From: Candidatus Aminicenantota bacterium
GTDB lineage: Bacteria > Acidobacteriota > Aminicenantia > Aminicenantales > Aminicenantaceae
Assembly: GCA_020344415.1 (NCBI GenBank)
Contig: CP070825.1
Span: 2,440,502 to 2,483,473, forward strand
DNA length: 42,972 bases
Direction of reading: 5' to 3'
Of the stretch, positions 6,652 through 13,820 are shown in pieces. Each line of letters starts with the position of its first letter. Positions within the stretch are counted from its first letter, which is position 1. A model generated the notes under the pieces. It searched no databases. It was not told the origin of the DNA and saw only the letters and a list, made by a program, of their open reading frames with translations. Made by a program: the position numbers and the translations under genes.

Positions 6652-7938
6652 ATGAAGTGGAATAATAAAAAAATATTAATAATATTACTTTTTTTCCTTT
6701 CAATAAGGATTGGTGTAGCTGTCTTTATGGGGCAGAAAGATTTGGCAGGGGATTCCCCTGGTTATAATAGCTATGCAACCACAATATTGCAAAGAACTAA
6801 CTGGATAACAGACTTTACTGGCTCCAGCCGTTCTCCATTTTACCCCATGTTTATTGCTGCTATTTATGCAATCTTTGGTATGAATAATTATTTATCTGTT
6901 TTTCTCTTTCAAGCGTTTTTGAGTGTCTTTACTTGTTTTTATATCTATAAACTCGGTAAAAAAATATTTAATGAAAAGATCGCTGTATTATCACTCATTT
7001 GGTCTGGTTTTTATATTTTTTATTTAAAATATGTGCGATTATTATTAAGAGAAACTTTAATATTCTTTTTAATAATAATATTTTTTTATTACCTCTATCT
7101 TTTCCTAATAGACGAGAACAGAAAGACAAGAAACTTTTCGCTAATTTTACTATTCTACTTTTTGTTAATACATACTGATCCAAAATATCTTTTTTATCTT
7201 CCTTTTTTTATTTCTCTTTTTGCGATTTATCAACCTTTCAAGCAAGGAGTAAAAAAATATTTAGTGTTTTTATTGATGACAGTTTTGCTAATGATTCCTT
7301 GGACAGTAAGAAATTATATTGCTTATGACAAAATTGTCTTGATAAATCCTGAGACTGAAGCATTATTTAAATATAATACATCTACTATTTACCTCAGTAT
7401 ATTTTACTTAGGTCAAATAGATGTATCTATGCCAGATAAAAATCCAACAGAAGAAGAAAGAAGAATGATAAAATCAGGTCTAAATCCTTATAACAGGATG
7501 AAAGAAGAAATATCAGCAATAAAAAAGGATATTTATCCCCCTACTACTTTTTTTGGCAGAAAATGGTGGTATTTTAAAGAATTTTGGAGACCCTTCCGGT
7601 TTAAAGGCGAATATCGCCCCTTTCCCCTTGGTAAATTTGTCTTATGGTCTTTTAAGCACAACTTATCAAGTATTATTTGTTATGGTGTATTAATACCATT
7701 TATGGTTCTTGCCGTAATAGTGTTATTTAAAAGAAAGATCAAAGCAGTTTGGTTTCTTTTATTTCCTTTGTTTTTACAATGTCTCCTTCATGTAATACTT
7801 TGGTCGCTGGATAGATTTCGAAATCCAATTGATGCATTTATCATCATATTAGGCAGTTTCGGGATTATTTTTAGTTTAAACTTCATATTTGAAAAGTTAA
7901 ATATGGGAAAAGTCGCTTCGAAAATTAAACCTATTTAA
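6652..7938 (+). CDS. GT39/ArnT-like membrane glycosyltransferase
   Basis: The 428-residue, strongly hydrophobic protein has about ten membrane segments. An acidic loop after the first (A-G-D34-S-P-G-Y-N-S-Y) matches the conserved Asp of the PMT/ArnT (GT-C) fold, which positions the lipid-phosphate sugar donor. The S-R-S-P-F-Y-P-M-F loop that follows is also typical. A long hydrophilic stretch (about residues 255-335) sits outside the membrane before the last helices. Such enzymes move a sugar from a polyprenyl-phosphate carrier to protein, lipid A or another acceptor on the outer face of the inner membrane; the acceptor here is unknown. The gene is very AT-rich, like the sulfotransferase-like gene at 2213-3889 and unlike the flanking genes. 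It starts at ATG 6652 with no strong Shine-Dalgarno. No partner glycosylation genes are nearby. Confidence 0.72.
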   Translation: MKWNNKKILIILLFFLSIRIGVAVFMGQKDLAGDSPGYNSYATTILQRTNWITDFTGSSRSPFYPMFIAAIYAIFGMNNYLSVFLFQAFLSVFTCFYIYKLGKKIFNEKIAVLSLIWSGFYIFYLKYVRLLLRETLIFFLIIIFFYYLYLFLIDENRKTRNFSLILLFYFLLIHTDPKYLFYLPFFISLFAIYQPFKQGVKKYLVFLLMTVLLMIPWTVRNYIAYDKIVLINPETEALFKYNTSTIYLSIFYLGQIDVSMPDKNPTEEERRMIKSGLNPYNRMKEEISAIKKDIYPPTTFFGRKWWYFKEFWRPFRFKGEYRPFPLGKFVLWSFKHNLSSIICYGVLIPFMVLAVIVLFKRKIKAVWFLLFPLFLQCLLHVILWSLDRFRNPIDAFIIILGSFGIIFSLNFIFEKLNMGKVASKIKPI

Positions 7939-8038
7939 TATTAAGGTGAATGCATTGCTTCTAATAATTTAATTCATTTACATAGCAGAAATCTCGAAAA
8001 AGGTGATTAGACGGGGGAGTTTCACCCTGGCCCCTCTC

Positions 8039-8074
8039 AAAACCGTACGTGAACCTCTCGATTCATACGGCTTC
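8039..8074 (-). ncRNA. Group II intron domain V
   Basis: Read on the minus strand, this is a 34-36 nt hairpin. The catalytic A-G-C triad and CCGTA form the lower stem, followed by a short bulge and an upper stem GAATC/GGTTC closed by a GAGA (GNRA) tetraloop. The return strand carries the AC bulge and TACGG. This matches the highly conserved domain V of bacterial group II introns. A second hairpin (GGGGCCAGGG side / CTCCCCC side) follows immediately, as expected for domain VI, before the AT-rich flank. Confidence 0.85.
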
Positions 8075-8154
8075 CGCCATCCAAATCTCATGGCCTAACT
8101 CTAAAACGCGAATGGGCAAACAGATTCGGGATTATTCTTGTACACATTCTTTAG

Positions 8155-8595
8155 CTACGATTTTGCACCCCTGACTCTGTATCGGAGCGCTTTATACTTG
8201 TTCCCTATCCATTTCAGCAATCTGAGGTTCAGTCGGTGCAGAAAGTGCTTGAGGCATACTAGCCTGAACTTCCCATAATAGTATATCCAATCCCTCAATT
8301 TCGGATTCAGCATTTTGGCTATTTCCTCAATACTCATTTTCGTCCGGTGATGTATTTTCAGCCTCCTTATCTCTCTTACCATTTTCTTCAGCGCTTCCTT
8401 ACTCACCGCGGGTGAAAAGCTTTTAAATCTCCTTCCTTTCGGCGACCTTTTCGGTCTAGCCCGGAAGGTATAGCCTAGAAAAGTAAACTCCGTGTACTTG
8501 AATTCAGCTTTCCTGTTACTGTCTTTGCAGCGTACGATCTTCGTCTTTCTCCGCATGCAATTCCAACCCACATTTCTCCGGTCCCTCTATTGTCT
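8155..8595 (-). pseudogene. Group II intron reverse transcriptase/maturase, C-terminal fragment with frameshift
   Basis: The main frame (8571-8155) encodes T-K-I-V-R-C-K-D, then F-T-F-L-G-Y-T-F-R-A-R, F-S-P-A-V-S, and the maturase-type I-R-R-L-K-I-H-H and L-N-P-K-L-R-D-W-I-Y-Y-Y-G segments. These are the end of the RT fingers/thumb and the GIIM maturase domain. The residues that should precede it, C-G-L-E-L-H-A-E-K, are in the next frame at 8572-8546, so one extra base near 8541-8546 breaks the gene. Homology stops at about 8595. A full protein is over 400 residues, so most of it, including the YADD catalytic motif, is gone. The apparent ATG start at 8571 is not biological. Confidence 0.84.
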
Positions 8596-8680
8596 CATTT
8601 TTTGCCATGGGGAAGGCTGGATAATAAAAGGAAAGAAAAATTATTTTATTATATGTCAAGCCCTGACACCAATAGAGGAG

Positions 8681-8709
8681 CGTCCCCAAGTAATGCCACT
8701 CGTCATCTT
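8681..8709 (+). repeat. 29-bp direct repeat, copy 2
   Basis: It matches 2068-2096 in the same orientation at 27 of 29 bases; the differing dinucleotide is CT here versus TG there. It is in the 310-bp gap between the intron relic and the FecR-type gene. The only other recognisable element in that gap is a possible promoter for the downstream gene: TTGACA at 8833-8838 with a weak TTAAAA box about 16 bp later. Confidence 0.7.
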
Positions 8710-8882
8710 TTAAGGACAGATTCTCTGCCTGGTTCCCCCTGGTTACAGAGGATAGCAAATGGCATGGTATTTGCATTAGTAATTGGTGAATAAATAGGTG
8801 GAGAAGAAAAATGCAGAGGATTTCTTTCTCGATTGACAACGATTTTCCTCTGTGTTAAAAATCAATTAAAGGAAGGTATAAA

Positions 8883-10220
8883 ATGCGATATAAGCTTTTA
8901 TGTCTTTTGATTGGCTTGTCTCTAACCGCAATTCCTATCTTATCCCAAGAAGATATCAACAGCACTTATGAAAAGAAAAGCACCGTTTCAAGGCTAGATT
9001 GGATCTCCTATATCGAAGGAGACGTAAGACTCAATAACAGGTCTGCACGGATTGAAGGCCGTGTTATAGAAGGAGATGAATTATATACCCAGGAAGGAAG
9101 GGTTGAGGTCTGCCTGGATGGAGACTATCTCAGGCTGAATCATCATACCAAAATCGTTTTCGCTACCCTGCAGGATGATTCCATTCTATTAGACGTCCGC
9201 TACGGTGAAGTCTATGTTCAATCGGAAAGAACCATTGGCTTTCTTACTCCTCACGAAAATTTTGCAATACAGGGTATTTATCGAATAGAAGTGGACAGAT
9301 ATTCTACACAAAAATTCCACAACCCGATGTACGAAGATGACTTTGATAAATGGAGCTACTGGCGAGAAAAAGAAGCAGCACAAGAAAGATATTATGCCGA
9401 AGAATACGAAGAAGAGGAAGAACCATACAGAACAATAGCCTATCCTTATTACGGGGGGATTAGTTGGTGGACCTGGTATCCTCACTGGGGCTGGTGGCCG
9501 TACTGGTACTGGTCTGACTGGTATTGGGGCTGGCATTCCTTTTGGTACTGGTCGAGCTGGCATTATGGATGGCATCCATTCTGGTCATGGACAAACTGGT
9601 ATCGATATAGCTATTATCCATACTACAGCAATTACTATTATCGCAACAATGCACGTTTAATGGTCCGGAAAGACCAACTCAAAAGAAGAACCCCTCAAAA
9701 CCTTGGAGTCAGACGAATCCGGAGTGCAACTAGCAAGGTAACAACTTCTTCTACAGGAAAGCAAACCGGGTCGATTTCTAAATCAAAGGGAATCAAGTCT
9801 ACACCCTCCAGAACCACTGTCAGAAGAACCTCTCCGACCAGAACCGGAAAAGTCAAAAAACGAAAACTCTCCAGCTCCCAATACAGAAGCACTGGAAAGA
9901 TCTACGCCTCAAGAATTCAAACTGCTGTCAAGAGATCAATCAAAAAAAGTCGATCCTCCAAATATACCACGTATGGTAGTATCGGCTCGCGTTATCGATC
10001 CTCTAGGATATCATCAAGGTCATATGTTCCTCGGTCTTACTCAAAGATAAAAACCTACGGATCTTACTCAAGGCCATCGGTCTCAAGATCTTCTTCAAGA
10101 TCATCAGTCTCGAGATCTCGTTCAAGTTCATCTGTCTCAAGGTCTTCCTCACGTTCATCGGCGCGTTCCTCTTCCGGGTCCTCCCGCTCAGTCTCAAGCG
10201 GAAAAGTCAGGAAACGATAA
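8883..10220 (+). CDS. Secreted FecR-domain protein with aromatic-rich block and Ser/Arg-rich tail
   Basis: The 445-residue protein starts with a clear signal peptide (about 21 residues, ending I-L-S-Q). Residues about 40-150 resemble a FecR-type beta domain: I-E-G-D-V-R-L-N, a G-D-E-L-Y-T segment, E-V-C-L-D-G-D-Y-L-R-L and Y-G-E-V-Y-V. An acidic E-E-Y-E-E-E-E-E patch follows. Residues about 195-256 are dominated by Trp and Tyr with interspersed His, Gly, Ser and Pro, reminiscent of the W/Y-rich repeats seen in DUF6600-type FecR proteins. The last ~180 residues are very basic, ending in Ser-Arg-Ser-Ser repeats and K-V-R-K-R. GGAAGG lies seven bases before the ATG. FecR domains classically sense and transmit signals across envelopes, but no sigma factor or receptor is adjacent, so a structural or surface-binding role is equally possible. 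Confidence 0.72.
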   Translation: MRYKLLCLLIGLSLTAIPILSQEDINSTYEKKSTVSRLDWISYIEGDVRLNNRSARIEGRVIEGDELYTQEGRVEVCLDGDYLRLNHHTKIVFATLQDDSILLDVRYGEVYVQSERTIGFLTPHENFAIQGIYRIEVDRYSTQKFHNPMYEDDFDKWSYWREKEAAQERYYAEEYEEEEEPYRTIAYPYYGGISWWTWYPHWGWWPYWYWSDWYWGWHSFWYWSSWHYGWHPFWSWTNWYRYSYYPYYSNYYYRNNARLMVRKDQLKRRTPQNLGVRRIRSATSKVTTSSTGKQTGSISKSKGIKSTPSRTTVRRTSPTRTGKVKKRKLSSSQYRSTGKIYASRIQTAVKRSIKKSRSSKYTTYGSIGSRYRSSRISSRSYVPRSYSKIKTYGSYSRPSVSRSSSRSSVSRSRSSSSVSRSSSRSSARSSSGSSRSVSSGKVRKR

Positions 10221-10360
10221 TCCCAAGGACCACCCCCGTAAGAAAAAACTCTACCTCTCATAAATTAAAATATACTCTGAACACCGCATCACATATTTCC
10301 AATTTGACTCTTATTTCATAAATTGTTATTCTTTTGCAGAATCTTTGCAAAGGGATAAAA

Positions 10361-13300
10361 ATGGCTATCAACTGCCCAAAATGTCAATCAGAAAATACTG
10401 AATCCTCTCACTTCTGCTCCGAATGCGGAACTCAACTCCTCCCTTCTGACGACATCTCTGTGGCTCATACAAAAACCATAGAAACGCCTGCCGAGGAATT
10501 AACACGAGGAAGCACCTTTGCGTCTCGATACGAAATCATTGAAGAACTGGGCAAAGGAGGTATGGGGAAAGTCTACAGGGTATTTGATAAGAAGATAAAC
10601 GGAGAAATCGCCTTAAAACTCATAAAACCTGAAATCGCTGCTGAAAAGAAGACCATCGAACGCTTCAGGAATGAGCTGAAACTCGCCCGTGAAATCGCTC
10701 ACAGGAATATCTGCAGAATGTATGACCTCAACGAAGAGAAAGGTTTGCATTACATCACGATGGAATACGTGCGCGGAGAAGACCTAAAAAGCTTTATCCG
10801 GAGAGCTGGACCTTTGGGTGCGGGGAGAGCCATATCCATTGCCAAACAGGTATGCGAAGGGCTGTCTGAAGCGCATCGCCTGGGAGTTGTGCATCGCGAT
10901 TTAAAACCTCAGAATATAATGATTGACGAGGAAGGGAATGCAAGGATTATGGACTTTGGAATAGCCCGCTCTCTCTCGGCAAAAGGGATCACAGGATCAG
11001 GTGTGATGATCGGCACACCTGAGTATATGTCGCCCGAACAGGTGGAAGGAAAAGAGACTGACCAGCGCTCTGATATTTATGCAGTAGGAGTAATCCTATA
11101 TGAAATGGTGACCGGGAGAGTGCCTTTTGAAGGAGACACGCCGTTTACAATCGGTGTGAAACACAAGAGTGAAGCACCTAAAAATCCAAAAGAGCTTAAT
11201 ACTCAGATTCCTGACGATCTCAGCCATTTGATATTGAGATGCCTGGAAAAAGATAAAGAGAAGAGATTTAACAGTCCAGGTGAAGTGCGCTCTGAACTCT
11301 CCAGGATCGAAGCTGGTATTCCTTCGACCGAAAGAGAAGTTCCCAAGAGAAAGCCCCTTACATCCAAGGAGATAACAGTAACATTCGGTCTGAAGAAGCT
11401 CTTCATCCCTGCTTTCGCCATCCTTGCTCTGGCAATCATCGCTATAGTACTCTGGCAGCTTCTATCGAAAAAGGAAGCCATTCCTGCCCCATCGGGCAAG
11501 CCATCTCTGGCTGTTATGTACTTTGAGAACAACACAGGAGATGAGAACTTTGATCACTGGAGAAAGGCTCTTTCTGATTTGTTGATAGCCGACCTATCCC
11601 AATCGAAATACCTGAATGTGGTACGGGGAGATCGGCTCTTCAATATTCTCAACCAGCTCGGTCAGCTGGAGGCAAAGAGCTATTCTTCAGATGTTTTAAG
11701 GCAAGTGGCTGCAAGGGGAAAAGCTACTCACATATTACAGGGGAACTATACTAAAGCCGGGGAGACTTTCAGGATTAATATAATGCTTCACGTGGCAGGC
11801 ACAGAGCAACTGATAGGCTCTGAAGGAATTGAAGGGACAGGAGAGACAAGTATCTTCTCCATGGTCGATGAACTGACAAAGAGAATCAAGACCCATCTTG
11901 AGATCTCTGCAGCAGAGATAGCCAGCGATATTGACAAAGAAATAGGAAAAATCACTACAAATTCTCCAGAAGCCTTTAAATTTTACAGCGAAGGCAGAAA
12001 GTATCATAACCTCGCAGATGACCGTCAAGGTATACGGCTCATGGAGAAAGCAGTAGCCCTTGACCCTGAGTTTGCTATGGCCTACAGAAGCATGGCAATG
12101 GGATATTCAAATCTGAGATACGGGGCTAAATACAGAGAATACATTCAAAAGGCTTTTGAATTGAGCAATCGCATATCGGATAGAGAACGCTATCAGATCC
12201 AGGGGGCCTTCTACACGCAGTCCGAAGAAACGTATGATAAAGCCATAGAAGCGTACAGTAAATTACTGGAGCTTTATCCAGATGACAGGATCGCCAATAC
12301 TAACTTAGGGATTGTATATAGTAATATAGAAGAATGGGATAAATCCATAGAACGATACAAGGTGTCAATCCAGAATAAGGATGAAACTTATTTCCCTTAT
12401 TTTAATATAACGCTTCCTTATATGGCAAAAGGAATGTATGACAAGACCACGGAGATTCTCGAATATTATGTAAACAAGTTTTCAGATAACATTTATATCC
12501 GTACCGGGTTAGCCCTCAATTATTTTATTCAAAAGAAATATGAGCTAGGCCTTGCAGAAGGAAATAAAGTTTTTTCTCTCAATCCGACTCACTTCCTAAA
12601 TTTTTGGATAAGAGGCGATTTTTATAGGTATGAAGAAAATTTTGAAAGAGCAGAAGAAGAGTACGAGAAAATGCTGAAAACAGAGGAACCAGCAGCTCAT
12701 AATATGGGCAGACAAAGGTTAGTTGCTTTGTACTTATCAGAGGGAAAATTTGAGAAATCCAAAGACCAGGCTAGAGGAGGGATTGAGCTTGCACAGAATC
12801 TCGGTGAAACAGGATGGGAATCGCGGTTCCGTAATCTTTTATCATATATACATGTAAGACTAGGAAATCTTGAGGAGGCCCTGGAAGAGTTAGATAAGGC
12901 ATGGAGCCTGTCTGTTGAAAGAAAGAATTTGCTCGGACAAAGATTCGCACTCTTTGGAAAAGGACGTGCTTATACTGAAATGAAATCAATTACTGAAGCC
13001 CAGAGGGTCGCGGATGAGCTTAAGGAGTTAATCCAGAAAGGCTTGAATAAGAAAGAAATGAGGCTTTACTACAATTTGATAGGCAGGATTGCACTTGAAA
13101 CAAAGGATATTCCCAGAGCTATTGAAGAATTCAAGAAAGCCATCGCCTTGCTGCCCTATGAATCCAATTTTTCAGATTCACATGCAGTATTCATTGATTC
13201 TCTGGCCTTAACTTATTACAGGGCTAAAAATCTGGAGAAAGCTCAAGAGGAATACGAAAAAATAATTTCCCTTACAGTAGGAAGATATTTTTTTGGAGAT

Positions 13301-13462
13301 ATTCATGCCAAGGCGTTCTATATGCTGGGAAAGATCTACGAGCAAAATGGGCTGAAAGATAAAGCCAAAGAGCACTACGAGAAATTCCTCAACTTATGGA
13401 AAAACGCTGATCCGGGCATAGTTGAAGTTGAAGACGCCCAGAAACGGCTGTCCGAACTCTAG
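10361..13462 (+). CDS. Ser/Thr protein kinase with N-terminal zinc ribbon, TolB-like region and TPR repeats
   Basis: The product is a 1033-residue transmembrane kinase. Residues 4-30 form a zinc ribbon (C-P-K-C ... C-S-E-C-G). The Hanks-type kinase domain follows: glycine loop G-K-G-G-M-G-K-V-Y near 63, lysine in A-L-K-L, H-R-D-L-K-P-Q-N near 178, D-F-G near 197, and G-T-P-E-Y-M-S-P-E-Q. A single membrane helix lies at about 347-367. Outside the membrane is a TolB/FlgO-like stretch starting A-V-M-Y-F-E-N-N-T-G-D, and then many TPR repeats to the C-terminus. I prefer ATG 10361 because AAAGGGA lies six bases upstream and the zinc ribbon begins there; a TTG at 10334 would add nine residues. The architecture suggests that the extracytoplasmic TPR region senses something and controls cytoplasmic phosphorylation. 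The FecR-type gene lies 140 bp upstream on the same strand. Confidence 0.9.
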   Translation: MAINCPKCQSENTESSHFCSECGTQLLPSDDISVAHTKTIETPAEELTRGSTFASRYEIIEELGKGGMGKVYRVFDKKINGEIALKLIKPEIAAEKKTIERFRNELKLAREIAHRNICRMYDLNEEKGLHYITMEYVRGEDLKSFIRRAGPLGAGRAISIAKQVCEGLSEAHRLGVVHRDLKPQNIMIDEEGNARIMDFGIARSLSAKGITGSGVMIGTPEYMSPEQVEGKETDQRSDIYAVGVILYEMVTGRVPFEGDTPFTIGVKHKSEAPKNPKELNTQIPDDLSHLILRCLEKDKEKRFNSPGEVRSELSRIEAGIPSTEREVPKRKPLTSKEITVTFGLKKLFIPAFAILALAIIAIVLWQLLSKKEAIPAPSGKPSLAVMYFENNTGDENFDHWRKALSDLLIADLSQSKYLNVVRGDRLFNILNQLGQLEAKSYSSDVLRQVAARGKATHILQGNYTKAGETFRINIMLHVAGTEQLIGSEGIEGTGETSIFSMVDELTKRIKTHLEISAAEIASDIDKEIGKITTNSPEAFKFYSEGRKYHNLADDRQGIRLMEKAVALDPEFAMAYRSMAMGYSNLRYGAKYREYIQKAFELSNRISDRERYQIQGAFYTQSEETYDKAIEAYSKLLELYPDDRIANTNLGIVYSNIEEWDKSIERYKVSIQNKDETYFPYFNITLPYMAKGMYDKTTEILEYYVNKFSDNIYIRTGLALNYFIQKKYELGLAEGNKVFSLNPTHFLNFWIRGDFYRYEENFERAEEEYEKMLKTEEPAAHNMGRQRLVALYLSEGKFEKSKDQARGGIELAQNLGETGWESRFRNLLSYIHVRLGNLEEALEELDKAWSLSVERKNLLGQRFALFGKGRAYTEMKSITEAQRVADELKELIQKGLNKKEMRLYYNLIGRIALETKDIPRAIEEFKKAIALLPYESNFSDSHAVFIDSLALTYYRAKNLEKAQEEYEKIISLTVGRYFFGDIHAKAFYMLGKIYEQNGLKDKAKEHYEKFLNLWKNADPGIVEVEDAQKRLSEL

Positions 13463-13475
13463 AACCCAAAGTAGA

Positions 13476-13722
13476 GCAGGGGCTTGATTCATCAAACTCA
13501 CATTTTGAAAAATTGGGGAAATTTACACATTAGAAGAGGCAGGCTTGACATATCACGCCCATTAATTTGCATGTAGGGGCTTGATTTATCAAATCCTAAC
13601 ATGTTTAAGATTGCCGCGTCGCTTCGCTCCTCGAAAGGATATCCATAGAGCGGATTTGATAAATCAAATCCCACAGAAAGAAGGATGAGATTGCTTTGAT
13701 ACTATATGCTTCGCAATGACAG
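13476..13722 (+). repeat. Intergenic cluster of palindromic repeats (gap 13463-13820)
   Basis: The 358-bp gap downstream of the kinase has no gene. It holds three GGCTTGAT/ATCAAGCC-type dyads at 13476-13500, 13573-13597 and 13650-13673, and a degenerate one at 13538-13560. It also holds two pieces of a second repeat type: GATTGCCGCGTCGCTTCGCT at about 13611, and GATTGCTT...CTTCGCAATGACA at about 13691-13722. Both types recur in the gaps at 16.2-16.7 and 20.1-20.3 kb, so they are dispersed intergenic elements rather than parts of neighbouring genes. Confidence 0.75.
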
Positions 13723-13820
13723 AAGGAAAAAAAGCAAACATAAATTGAAATCCGTAAATCGGTTATTGTATAGTTAGAAAACCAACAAATGACAAATTTT
13801 CGTTTCAAGGAGGGAAAGTC

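Larger units (their letters stand above)
8004..8600 (-). mobile_element. Group II intron relic (3' part: end of maturase ORF, domains V-VI)
   Basis: On the minus strand the segment runs from the tail of a reverse transcriptase/maturase (about 8595 to 8155) through a non-coding stretch into domain V (8074-8039) and a G/C-rich domain VI-like hairpin (about 8034-8010). It ends near 8004. All upstream parts, namely domains I-III and the polymerase core of the RT, are missing, so the intron cannot splice or move on its own. It sits between the AT-rich glycosyltransferase gene and the FecR-type gene, within the span flanked by the 29-bp direct repeats. Confidence 0.82.

Noticed and set aside
8516..8839. 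107-codon minus-strand frame
   Set aside because: Only its last ~20 codons match the intron reverse transcriptase (before the frameshift); the rest is non-coding spacer that includes the direct repeat.
9189..10261. Several long antisense frames opposite the FecR-type gene
   Set aside because: They are shadows of the repetitive Trp/Tyr and Ser/Arg coding sequence; they lack plausible starts or families.
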